Assembly: GCA_900544335.1 (NCBI GenBank)
Contig: UQUS01000014.1
Coordinates: 1-41,557 of the forward strand
Length of the DNA stretch: 41,557 nucleotides
Direction of reading: 5' to 3'
DNA from: an uncultured Sutterella sp.
Lineage (GTDB): Bacteria > Pseudomonadota > Gammaproteobacteria > Burkholderiales > Burkholderiaceae_F
Shown here: piece after piece, positions 25,120 through 32,737 of the stretch
How the letters are laid out: the number at the start of each line of letters is the position of its first letter
Position numbering within the stretch: position 1 is the stretch's first letter
Made by a program: the position numbers and the translations under genes
The notes under the pieces: model-generated
Database searches by the model: none
Seen by the model: only the letters and a program-made list of their open reading frames with translations
What the model was told of the DNA's origin: nothing

Positions 25120-25451
25120 TGAGAGGTAATTTTCAGGGACTTCTTGCCCAAGCGCAGAAGATGCAACAAAACATCGAGCGCGCCCAGGCCGAACTCGGCA
25201 ATATGGAAGTTGTCGGTGAGGCCGGTGCCGGCATGGTCAGAATTACGATGACTTGCAAGCACGAGGCCAAGAAGGTTCAAATCGATCCGAGCGTCTTTTC
25301 CGGTGAGCCCGATGATCGGGAAATGCTCGAAGACCTGATTGCCGCGGCATTAAACGATGCGGCGCACAAGGTCACGGAGACAACGGAAGCGAAGATGCGG
25401 TCGGTCACGGCCGGCATGCCCCTTCCTCCGGGAATGAAGCTTCCCTTCTAA
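25116..25451 (+). CDS. ybaB: YbaB/EbfC nucleoid-associated protein
   Basis: The 111-residue protein begins MMRGNFQGLLAQAQKMQQNIERAQAEL, the signature amphipathic helix of YbaB/EbfC, followed by VVGEAGAGMVRITMTCKHEAKKVQIDPSV. The family forms small dimers that bind and tweezer DNA. The start ATG overlaps the tau stop by four bases, so coupling would follow ribosomes that took the -1 frame. recR, the usual third member of this cluster, does not follow; uppP does. Confidence 0.94.
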   Translation: MMRGNFQGLLAQAQKMQQNIERAQAELGNMEVVGEAGAGMVRITMTCKHEAKKVQIDPSVFSGEPDDREMLEDLIAAALNDAAHKVTETTEAKMRSVTAGMPLPPGMKLPF

Positions 25452-25472
25452 TCGACTCGGGAACCCTTTTTT

Positions 25473-26294
25473 ATGCATTGGCTTGAAGCCGTACAGGCGA
25501 TTTTCCTCGGCATCGTCGAGGGATTAACGGAGTTTTTGCCGATTAGTTCCACCGGGCACCTGATTGTCGCCGGTGCTGTTGTCCGTTTTAACGGCGAGGG
25601 TGCCGATACGTTTTTTGTCGCGATTCAGGCAGGTGCCATTTTGGCCGTGTGTTGGTATTACCGCGATCGGATTATTTCGATTCTGAAAAATCTGTTTCAT
25701 CCGGGAAAAGATCAGCGTCTGGCCGTTAACACGGTCGTTGCGTTTATTCCGGCGGCCCTTATCGGTCTGATGCTGGCCAAGGCCATCAAGATGTACCTAT
25801 TTAATCCGGTGACGGTGGCCGTGACACTCATTGTCGGCGGCGTTGTGATTTTGCTCGTTGAAAACATCAATATTCGGAAAGCCTGGACGCCGCGCGTCGA
25901 AACGATGGATGATATGACAGTCAAAGACGCCTTCGGTGTGGGCTGCATGCAGTGCCTTGCCTTGATTCCGGGGATGAGCCGCTCAGGTGCCACGATTATC
26001 GGCGGGATGGTCTTAGGTTTATCGCGCCGGGCTGCCACGGAATTTTCTTTCTTTTTGTCGATTCCGACGATTTTCGGCGCAACGGTCTACGACCTATTTA
26101 AAAACTATGAGTCCTTAAGCGTCGAGATGGGGCCGGCGATTTTGCTCGGCGGCGTTGTCAGTTTCATCTCGGCCATTGTGGTCGTCAAGTGGCTCTTGGC
26201 CTTTGTCAGTCACAACGATTTCCGCGGGTTCGGCTGGTACCGAATTGTTTTCGGTTTGGTCGTGCTCTTTTTGGCCGCAGAAAGTTTCATTTAA
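25473..26294 (+). CDS. uppP: Undecaprenyl-diphosphatase UppP (BacA)
   Basis: This 273-residue polytopic inner-membrane enzyme removes a phosphate from undecaprenyl diphosphate, recycling the carrier for peptidoglycan and other envelope polymers. Signature blocks: FLGIVEGLTEFLPISSTGHL with catalytic Glu and Ser, and GMSRSGATIIGGM with the second catalytic segment. Length and helix pattern are canonical. It begins 21 bases after ybaB, so it probably shares the transcript. A GC-rich hairpin without a U-tract follows. Confidence 0.97.
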   Translation: MHWLEAVQAIFLGIVEGLTEFLPISSTGHLIVAGAVVRFNGEGADTFFVAIQAGAILAVCWYYRDRIISILKNLFHPGKDQRLAVNTVVAFIPAALIGLMLAKAIKMYLFNPVTVAVTLIVGGVVILLVENINIRKAWTPRVETMDDMTVKDAFGVGCMQCLALIPGMSRSGATIIGGMVLGLSRRAATEFSFFLSIPTIFGATVYDLFKNYESLSVEMGPAILLGGVVSFISAIVVVKWLLAFVSHNDFRGFGWYRIVFGLVVLFLAAESFI

Positions 26295-26302
26295 CACGGA
26301 AA

Positions 26303-26322
26303 AGCCGGCGATGTCGCCGGCT
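26303..26322 (+). terminator. GC-rich hairpin after uppP (no U-tract)
   Basis: AGCCGGCG (26303-26310), ATGT, CGCCGGCT (26315-26322) form a perfect 8-bp stem eight bases after the uppP stop. CTACTG follows, so intrinsic termination is doubtful; it could stabilise the mRNA end. Confidence 0.45.
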
Positions 26323-26588
26323 CTACTGCTTCGCGCTCGGTCAATTTCCCTCTCGGCGTTTGGCCTGATGCATCACTCGCGTCGGAGCCGTTCCGCCTAG
26401 GTGGTTGCACGCTCAGAGCAATCCTTCCAAGGTCAAAACCTAACACAAACCACGGGCGTCAAGTCTGAGGACTGGTATCGCTCCGAACGGGGGTGTCAGG
26501 AGGACATTGTTTGCTTTTCGGTAAAATTTCACATCGTTTTTTAAGACCGTTCGAACCGGCGGTTTTACGGGAAGGATTCGAAAGTACA
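26323..26588. other. Intergenic region and leader before hemC
   Basis: About 265 bases with no supportable gene. A TAAAAT box at 26522-26527 could be the -10 of hemC, but no good -35 is present. A weak stem, ACCG/CGGT near 26547-26565 followed by TTTT, lies in the presumed leader. I recognise no riboswitch. Confidence 0.4.
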
Positions 26589-27530
26589 ATGGAAAAACAA
26601 TCAATTGTTATCGCCAGTCGGGAAAGTGCCCTGGCTATGTGGCAGGCCAAGCACGTTCAGTCGTTACTTCAGAGGCGCTACCCGACCTGTGATGTTTCGA
26701 TTCTCAGCATCACAACGCGCGGCGATAAGATTCTCGATAAGAAACTCTCGCTTGTCGGCGGCAAGGGGCTTTTTGTCAAAGAACTTGAGGCAGCGATGCA
26801 AGAGGGAAGAGCCGACCTTGCCGTTCACTCCCTTAAAGATGTCCCGATGCAACTGCCCGAAGGGTTTTCCTTAGCTTGCGTCACGGTGCGCGAAGATTCG
26901 CGCGATGCGTTTGTCAGTTCCCGATTTGCCTCTTTAGAAGCGATGCCCGAGGGCTCTGTTGTCGGAACATCAAGCCTGCGACGCGAATTGATGCTCAAAA
27001 GCCGGTATCCGCACCTTGTCGTTCGGTCCGTGCGCGGTAATGTCGGAACGCGGCTAAGTAAACTCGATGCCGGACAGTTCGATGCATTGATTATGGCCGG
27101 GGCAGGGTTAAAGCGCCTGGGGCTTTCCGATCGCATCCGCAAGTGGCTTCCGCCTGAAGTGAGTCTTCCCGCTCCCGGACAAGGAGCCCTCGGAATTGAA
27201 ATTCGTTCGAACGATGAACGCTTGGCTCGACTGGTTGCGTTTTTGAATGACGAAAAAACGCGTGCGGCTTGCACAGCCGAGCGCGCCGTCAGTCGTGCGC
27301 TCGGCGGCTCTTGTCAGGTGCCGCTTGCTGCGTATGCCGTCGACCGGGACGGGAACCTTTGGCTTCGGGCTCTTGTCGGAGATCATCGAACCGGTCGCGT
27401 GCTCTTTGCTCAAGAATGTGCCCCGTACGCACAAGCCGAAGAGCTGGCTTCGCGTGTTGTCGGGCAACTATTAAAGCAGGGCGCGCAAAAAGTCCTGGAT
27501 GCCGTTTTGTCGGAGACACGGAATTCATGA
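26589..27530 (+). CDS. hemC: Porphobilinogen deaminase (hydroxymethylbilane synthase)
   Basis: The 313-residue cytosolic enzyme joins four porphobilinogens into hydroxymethylbilane in haem and tetrapyrrole synthesis. Blocks seen: IASRESALAMWQA, TRGDKILD, GGKGLFVKELE, DLAVHSLKDVP, GTSSLRRE, PAPGQGALGIE, ERAVSRALGGSCQVPL with the Cys that carries the dipyrromethane cofactor. ATG 26589 has AAGGA upstream; a longer frame from 26493 adds 32 unrelated residues. hemD overlaps its stop (ATGA). Confidence 0.97.
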   Translation: MEKQSIVIASRESALAMWQAKHVQSLLQRRYPTCDVSILSITTRGDKILDKKLSLVGGKGLFVKELEAAMQEGRADLAVHSLKDVPMQLPEGFSLACVTVREDSRDAFVSSRFASLEAMPEGSVVGTSSLRRELMLKSRYPHLVVRSVRGNVGTRLSKLDAGQFDALIMAGAGLKRLGLSDRIRKWLPPEVSLPAPGQGALGIEIRSNDERLARLVAFLNDEKTRAACTAERAVSRALGGSCQVPLAAYAVDRDGNLWLRALVGDHRTGRVLFAQECAPYAQAEELASRVVGQLLKQGAQKVLDAVLSETRNS

Positions 27531-28312
27531 CGCGCAAGGCTCGCTTCATTTTGACGCGCCCACCCAAGGAGTCGGAAAACTTAGCTCGGGAACTTGCCGA
27601 ATCCGCGACATGGCTTTGGCCTGCCTTTACGTTTGCTCCTCCGAGCGATATGAACGCCGTGAATCGGACGCTTTCGAATCTGTCGCGATTTGATGCGTTT
27701 TTGTTTGTCAGTCCGACGGCCGTTTCTTTTGCTCACGTGCAGATGCCGAGCATCCCGCCGTCTGTTACCGTTTGCTGTGCCGGAGGGGCAACGGCTCGGG
27801 CCGTGCAAAATGCCTGGGGCCCATCGGTCCGAATCCTTTGCCCGGAAGGTCAGGTAGCTTCCTCCGGGAGTGAATCTCTTTTTAAAGCGATGAAGATTGC
27901 GGGTCTACCGAAATCGCTATTAATTTTCCGAGCGCAAAGCGGGCGGGAGTGGCTTTCCGAGCAACTAATTGATGCCGGTGTGCATATCGAAAAGCTGTGT
28001 ATCTATGAGCGCATCCCCTTTACGATGGACACGGAGAAAAAAGAGGCGCTTAAAAAGGCAATGCAAGAAGAGTACCCCGTCTTGCTCCTGACAAGCACCG
28101 AAGCCGTCGGTGTTTTCAAAAGGGCGCTTGAGGGGATTCCCGACGCATTTGGGTGGCTGCAATCGGGACGAGTTCTCACAATTCACCCGCGCTGCGTACA
28201 GGCGCTCAAGGAATCCGGGTTTTCTGACGTGACCCTTGCCGGGGATACGGAACCCGAAACCCTGGCTCGAGCCCTTAAGAAATTAGCCGGCGACGGGAAC
28301 CGGGTCTTTTGA
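27527..28312 (+). CDS. hemD: Uroporphyrinogen-III synthase
   Basis: The 261-residue protein follows hemC with a four-base ATGA overlap. HemD closes hydroxymethylbilane with inversion of ring D. The family is poorly conserved, but the bilobed pattern is here: MTRKARFILTRPPKESENLA at the start, FDAFLFVSPTAVSF, RAQSGREWLSEQL, IYERIPF, LLLTSTEAVGVF, and a final FSDVTLAGDTEPETLARALKK. No transmembrane HemX extension is present. The last 30 bases overlap the 3' end of convergent ybaK. Confidence 0.85.
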   Translation: MTRKARFILTRPPKESENLARELAESATWLWPAFTFAPPSDMNAVNRTLSNLSRFDAFLFVSPTAVSFAHVQMPSIPPSVTVCCAGGATARAVQNAWGPSVRILCPEGQVASSGSESLFKAMKIAGLPKSLLIFRAQSGREWLSEQLIDAGVHIEKLCIYERIPFTMDTEKKEALKKAMQEEYPVLLLTSTEAVGVFKRALEGIPDAFGWLQSGRVLTIHPRCVQALKESGFSDVTLAGDTEPETLARALKKLAGDGNRVF

Positions 28313-28765
28313 GACATCGACCCAGCCGACAGCTTCGGCACTTTCTTCCAATTCTTTGAGCGTCAGGTCCACGGCACTGTGAGCCGTTCCGCAGGCAGGG
28401 AAGATTTTCTCGTAGCGCTTCAGAGATTGATCTAGATAGACGCGGCAGCCTTCTTTGACGCCGAACGGGCAGACGCCTCCCATCGGGTGTCCCGTGTAGT
28501 CTTCAACGGCTTCGTGAGCAATCATGCTCGCTTTGGTGCGAAAGACAGCTTTAAATTTTTTGTTGTCGATACGAGCATCGCCGGCGGCGACAACCAAAAC
28601 GGGTTTGCCGTCAACCAAAAAGGCCAGTGTCTTTGCAATATTGCCCGGCGCGCACCCCAACGCATGTGCAGCCGTCTCCACCGTCGGTGTCGGATCCTCG
28701 CAAATACGTATTTTGTCTGATAGGTTGTGGCGTGCGAGTTGCGCTTTTGCAGATTCAAAACTCAA
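28283..28765 (-). CDS. ybaK: YbaK-type aminoacyl-tRNA deacylase
   Basis: The 160-residue single-domain protein belongs to the YbaK/ProRS-editing family. Characteristic stretches are IAKTLAFLVDGKPVLVVAAGDARIDNKKFK, with the catalytic Lys region, and HPMGGVCPFGVKEGCRVYLD. Family members hydrolyse mischarged tRNAs, classically Cys-tRNA(Pro); a related member could prefer another pair, so specificity is a family inference. It is convergent with hemD and divergent from nadE, 65 bases away. Confidence 0.88.
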   Translation of the reverse strand: MSFESAKAQLARHNLSDKIRICEDPTPTVETAAHALGCAPGNIAKTLAFLVDGKPVLVVAAGDARIDNKKFKAVFRTKASMIAHEAVEDYTGHPMGGVCPFGVKEGCRVYLDQSLKRYEKIFPACGTAHSAVDLTLKELEESAEAVGWVDVSKDPVPVAG

Positions 28766-28830
28766 GAAAACGCTCCTTAAAAGGGTTGTGACTACAATTG
28801 TCCCGCCTCAAAACGAAAGGACAAGCAATT

Positions 28831-30339
28831 ATGTTAGGCGTTTCAATTTTTCAAATCAATGCGTCTGTCGGCGATTTCCGCGCCAATGCCGAGAAATTGC
28901 AGGAAGCGTCTTTACGTGCTCGTCAGGAAGGCGCCGGTCTTCTTGTCGCGCCTCTGGGCGCGTTAACCGGATATCCGGTAGAAGGTTTTTCCCGCCGCGC
29001 GGAGTTTTTGCTCCGGCAAAAGGAGGCCTTTACGACGCTTGCTCCGAAACTTGCCGTTCCGGCACTATTCGGAATGACTCCCGGGCTCGTCCTCGTTGAA
29101 AACGGCACCAATCGTTTGGTTGTGCCCGGGGAAGTTGTCGAAATCGCCGGAACGCGCTTCGGGATTTTGACGCAAATCGATTCACTCCCGGATTCGGTTT
29201 CCGATATGAAACTACGCGGAGCCGAAGCCGTGTTGGTGGTCGCCGCCGATCCCTTTAAACGGGCGCGCCCCAAGGAGCGTCTTAACATAGTAAGTCAAGC
29301 TGCCAAAAAGCTCGCTTTGCCGGTTCTTTTTGCCAACCTTGTCGGCGGCGCCGATGTGTGGGTTTTTGACGGCGCGAGCTTTGTCGTTAACCGCGACGGG
29401 GCCTGTACAGCGCGTCTTGCGTGCTCGACCGAGGACTTTAAGACCGTGGATTTGACCGGCACGAAAGCGCTTGACCCGACCCCGGTCGATGACCTCGGAG
29501 AGCTTTACGACGCCTTAGTTCTCGCCCTTGGCGACTATGTGCACAAGAACGGCTTTAAAGCCGTACAAATCGGGCTATCGGGTGGCGTGGACAGCGCCTT
29601 GGTTGCAACGATTTGTGCCGATGCGTTGGGGCCGGAAAACGTGTATACGCTCATGATGCCGACGCGATACACGACGGATTTAAGCTTGACGGAAGCGGAA
29701 AAACTCGCGAAGAACCTCGGGATTCACTACACCATCCGTCCGATCGGGGCTCTTTTTGATGCCTATCGCAAGGAGCTTTCGGAGGATTTTGCCGGGACGA
29801 CCTGGGACGCTACGGAAGAAAACCTTCAGGCGCGTATCCGCGGCAATCTTTTGATGGCCTACGCCAACAAGTTCGGGCGTCTTGTCATTGCCACCAGCAA
29901 TAAGAGTGAGTCGGCGGCCGGGTATGCGACGCTTTACGGCGATACCACGGGGGCATTTGAAGCAATTTCCGATGTCTACAAGACCGATGTCTGGGCGCTT
30001 TGCCGATATCGCAATGCGCGAGCCGGGCGAGAACTCATTCCCGAAAGTATTATTTCGAGAGCGCCTTCGGCCGAATTGCGCGAAGGGCAGAAGGACTCGC
30101 AAAGTCTCCCGGAGTATCCGGTTTTAGATGCCGTCTTGCGTCTTTATGTCGATCAGGGAAAATCGGTATCCGAAATCGTTAAAGCCGGATTCGATCGAGC
30201 CTTGGTCGAGCGCATCGTCCGCATGACGCACCGAGCCGAATTTAAGCGACGCCAGTGCCCGATCGGAGCACGCGTCAGTGACGTGGCCTTCTCGGGTCCG
30301 GTTTGGAATTATCCGATGACCGTTAAATTGGAAAAATAA
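28831..30339 (+). CDS. nadE: NAD synthetase NadE with degenerate glutaminase domain
   Basis: The C-terminal NAD+ synthetase domain (from about residue 230) is intact: IGLSGGVDSALVATI (PP-loop 250-255), ATSNKSESAAGYATLYGD, YKTDVWALCRYRN. It amidates nicotinic acid adenine dinucleotide with ATP. The N-terminal carbon-nitrogen hydrolase domain (1-225) is recognisable, with LTGYPVEGF, but the catalytic Glu is Leu42 (APLGALTGYP, not PELALTGYP), and the Lys-bearing LPNYxVFDE block is missing. The Cys in CED-W is Gln115 (LTQIDSL). At 502 residues it is shorter than the usual 540 or so. Glutamine use is predicted to be lost. ATG 28831 has AAAGGA upstream. Confidence 0.9.
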   Translation: MLGVSIFQINASVGDFRANAEKLQEASLRARQEGAGLLVAPLGALTGYPVEGFSRRAEFLLRQKEAFTTLAPKLAVPALFGMTPGLVLVENGTNRLVVPGEVVEIAGTRFGILTQIDSLPDSVSDMKLRGAEAVLVVAADPFKRARPKERLNIVSQAAKKLALPVLFANLVGGADVWVFDGASFVVNRDGACTARLACSTEDFKTVDLTGTKALDPTPVDDLGELYDALVLALGDYVHKNGFKAVQIGLSGGVDSALVATICADALGPENVYTLMMPTRYTTDLSLTEAEKLAKNLGIHYTIRPIGALFDAYRKELSEDFAGTTWDATEENLQARIRGNLLMAYANKFGRLVIATSNKSESAAGYATLYGDTTGAFEAISDVYKTDVWALCRYRNARAGRELIPESIISRAPSAELREGQKDSQSLPEYPVLDAVLRLYVDQGKSVSEIVKAGFDRALVERIVRMTHRAEFKRRQCPIGARVSDVAFSGPVWNYPMTVKLEK

Positions 30340-30348
30340 GGGAAAAGA

Positions 30349-31260
30349 ATGGCTTTACTACGACACTTTTTAAAACTGGCCGATTTCAGCGCCGAAGAAC
30401 TTGAGCACATGCTTGAAAGGGCTCTTTGGATTAAAGCCCGTCAAAAGGCCGGAAATCCCTACGAGCCCTTCCACGGAAAAGTTCTTGCGATGATTTTCGA
30501 GAAGGCGAGCACCCGTACGCGCGTGTCTTTTGAAACGGGCTTTTACCAGATGGGCGGCAACGTGGTGAATCTGACAAGCCAGGGCTCGCAACTCGGGCGT
30601 TCCGAATCAATTGAAGATACCGCCCGCGTCATCAGTCGCATGGTCGATTTGGTGATGATTCGCACCTTCGGGCAAGACCGCCTTGTCGCCTTTGCTCAAA
30701 ATAGTCAGGTGCCTGTAATCAACGGCCTTACAAACGAATACCACCCGGTGCAAATCATGACCGACATCCTGACCTTCATGGAGCATAAGGGGTCGATTCG
30801 CGGCAAAAGGGTCGCCTGGATCGGGGACGCCAACAACATGAGCTACTCATGGCTCGAAGCGGCCAAGATTTTGGGCTTTGAGATGACGCTTGCCATCCCC
30901 GAAGGCTATCCGATTGACACGAGTTTGATTCCGGCCGGCAACTACTACACCGTCACGCGTGATCCGATTGAAGCCGCCAAGGGCGCCGACCTTGTGACAA
31001 CTGACGTTTGGACCTCGATGGGCTTTGAAAAAGAAAACGAGAAGCGCCGTCATGATTTTGCGTCCTTTCAGGTCAACGATGCCGTCATGGCCGCAGCCGG
31101 TCCGCAGGCTCTTTTCATGCACTGCTTGCCGGCCCATCGCGGCGAAGAGGTGGCCGCCTCCGTAATCGACGGGCCGCAGTCTGTCGTTTGGGATGAAGCA
31201 GAAAATCGCTTGCATGCCCAAAAAGGCATCATGGAGTATTGCCTTCTGGGGGCGGTTTAA
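30349..31260 (+). CDS. argF: Ornithine carbamoyltransferase
   Basis: The 303-residue enzyme makes citrulline from ornithine and carbamoyl phosphate. Motifs: carbamoyl phosphate binding STRTR (in FEKASTRTRVSFE), FGQD, HPVQ (HPxQ), WIGDANNMSYSW for ornithine, and HCLPAHRGEE. AAGGGA precedes ATG, ten bases after nadE. Its stop overlaps the next ATG (TAATG), so nadE, argF and the pseudouridine synthase form one operon. It could be catabolic (arcB), but the sequence and setting favour biosynthesis. Confidence 0.95.
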   Translation: MALLRHFLKLADFSAEELEHMLERALWIKARQKAGNPYEPFHGKVLAMIFEKASTRTRVSFETGFYQMGGNVVNLTSQGSQLGRSESIEDTARVISRMVDLVMIRTFGQDRLVAFAQNSQVPVINGLTNEYHPVQIMTDILTFMEHKGSIRGKRVAWIGDANNMSYSWLEAAKILGFEMTLAIPEGYPIDTSLIPAGNYYTVTRDPIEAAKGADLVTTDVWTSMGFEKENEKRRHDFASFQVNDAVMAAAGPQALFMHCLPAHRGEEVAASVIDGPQSVVWDEAENRLHAQKGIMEYCLLGAV

Positions 31261-32030
31261 TGGGTGTTGAGGCCGGTCCGAAACTCGTTCGCCTCAGTAA
31301 GCGCATGAGTGAGCTCGGCCTTGCGAGTCGTCGCGAGGCCGATGCGTGGATTGAAGCGGGCCTTGTGAAGGTCAACGGGAAAACAGCGCAACTCGGGGAG
31401 AAAATCCGATCCGATGCTGTGATTACCGTCGACCGGGTCGCGCAGCGCGAACAGGCATCGCGCGTGACGATTCTGATTCATAAACCCGTGGGGTACGTAA
31501 GCGGCCAAGCCGAAGACGGGTATCTACCGGCTCGCGTTCTTGTGACGCCGGAAAACCATTGGGCGGGCGATACGTCGAAGCGGCGTTTTTCTCCTGCACA
31601 ACTTAAAAGTCTGGTGCCGGCCGGTCGCCTTGACATTGATTCGGTCGGACTTCTGGTGTTAACGCAAGACGGGCGTGTGGCTAAGACCCTGATCGATGCC
31701 TCGTCCACTGTTGAAAAAGAATACATCGTGCGTATTGCAGGCTTTGACGGCCGGTCCGGTCGTGAGGCTCTTTCGGAAAAGGGTTTGGCGCTTTTAAATC
31801 ACGGACTTGCGCTTGACGGGAAACCTCTTCTTCCGGCTAAAGTTTCTTGGCTCAATGAAAGCGAACTGCGCTTTATCTTGCAGGAAGGCAAGAAGCGTCA
31901 GATTCGCCGCATGTGCGAGGCCGTCGGTCTGCGTGTTTTGCGTTTAAAGCGCGTGCGTATCGGCAATGTGCGCCTCGGAAATCTTCCGTACGGCAGGTGG
32001 CGGTACTTGACGGACGAGGAGCACTTTTAA
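31260..32030 (+). CDS. RluF-like 23S rRNA pseudouridine synthase
   Basis: The 256-residue protein has an S4 RNA-binding domain (about 9-60, RLSKRMSELGLASRREADAW) and a RsuA/RluB/E/F-type catalytic domain with GRLDIDSVGLLVLTQDG, in which the first Asp is the nucleophile. EKEY and KKRQIRRMCEAVGLRVLRLKR follow. It resembles RluF, which in E. coli modifies U2604 of 23S rRNA, but a related target cannot be excluded. The start overlaps the argF stop. Confidence 0.85.
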   Translation: MGVEAGPKLVRLSKRMSELGLASRREADAWIEAGLVKVNGKTAQLGEKIRSDAVITVDRVAQREQASRVTILIHKPVGYVSGQAEDGYLPARVLVTPENHWAGDTSKRRFSPAQLKSLVPAGRLDIDSVGLLVLTQDGRVAKTLIDASSTVEKEYIVRIAGFDGRSGREALSEKGLALLNHGLALDGKPLLPAKVSWLNESELRFILQEGKKRQIRRMCEAVGLRVLRLKRVRIGNVRLGNLPYGRWRYLTDEEHF

Positions 32031-32092
32031 GGTCGAGGACTTACACGTCTCGATTTATAATGGACGCCATCGAAACGGAGGGTGACGAACTT

Positions 32093-32662
32093 ATGGATTC
32101 CTCACAGTTAAACGACGATGAAGAGGAAGTCAAACTTCCCGGATTGCCGCCCAATACGAAAAATTACATGACGCCGGCGTGCTACAGGCGACTTTTGGAC
32201 GAGCGCGAAAAGCTCGTGAATGTGGAGCGCCCGGCGATGGTCAATGTCGTCAGTTGGGCGGCCAGTAACGGCGACCGTAGCGAAAACGGTGATTACCTGT
32301 ACGGCAAGCGTCGGTTGCGTGAAATGGATCGGCGAATCCGTTTTCTCAACAAGCGCATTGAATCGGCCGAAGTGGTCGACCCGGCAACGCGCCCTCAAAC
32401 CGACCAGATTTTCTTCGGCGCCACGGTCGTTTACGAATCGCTTTCGGACCATACCGAACACACCATCCGCATTGTCGGAATCGATGAAGCCGATCCCGAG
32501 CACGGTGACGTCAGTTGGGTCAGCCCCATTGCCCGCGTGTTCTTAAAGGCCCGCGAAGGCGATCAAGTGAAACTTCCGACGCCCGCGACAATCGACCATC
32601 CGGCGCACGTGGAGATTTTGGAAATTATCGAAGTGCGGTACGTGAGCGAAAAGCCCGGCTAG
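32093..32662 (+). CDS. greB: Transcription elongation factor GreB
   Basis: A 189-residue Gre factor: coiled-coil N-terminal domain (MTPACYRRLLDEREKLVNVERP, SWAASNGDRSENGDYLYGKRRLREMDRR, containing the acidic tip Asp and Glu residues) and an FKBP-like C-terminal domain (FFGATVVYE, VSWVSPIARVFLKAREGD). GreB stimulates transcript cleavage by backtracked RNA polymerase. ATG 32093 is preferred because GGAGGG stands ten bases upstream; a start at 32060 is possible. About 25 acidic residues precede the normal GreB start, longer than in E. coli (158 residues). Confidence 0.92.
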   Translation: MDSSQLNDDEEEVKLPGLPPNTKNYMTPACYRRLLDEREKLVNVERPAMVNVVSWAASNGDRSENGDYLYGKRRLREMDRRIRFLNKRIESAEVVDPATRPQTDQIFFGATVVYESLSDHTEHTIRIVGIDEADPEHGDVSWVSPIARVFLKAREGDQVKLPTPATIDHPAHVEILEIIEVRYVSEKPG

Positions 32663-32701
32663 TCGTTTAAAGTCGACAGAGGCGAGCCTCCTTCAGTAAC
32701 G

Positions 32702-32729
32702 CAAAACCGCCGAATTTTCGGCGGTTTTG
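32702..32729. terminator. Bidirectional terminator between greB and rho
   Basis: CAAAACCGCCGA (32702-32713) and TCGGCGGTTTTG (32718-32729) form a perfect 12-bp stem with an ATTT loop. The A-run on one side and the T-run on the other serve both convergent genes. Confidence 0.9.
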
Positions 32730-32737
32730 TCCAGTGG

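Noticed and set aside
26155..26400. 81-codon plus-strand ORF across the end of uppP
   Set aside because: It is mostly a shadow of uppP in another frame, and the rest has no ribosome site or recognisable motif.
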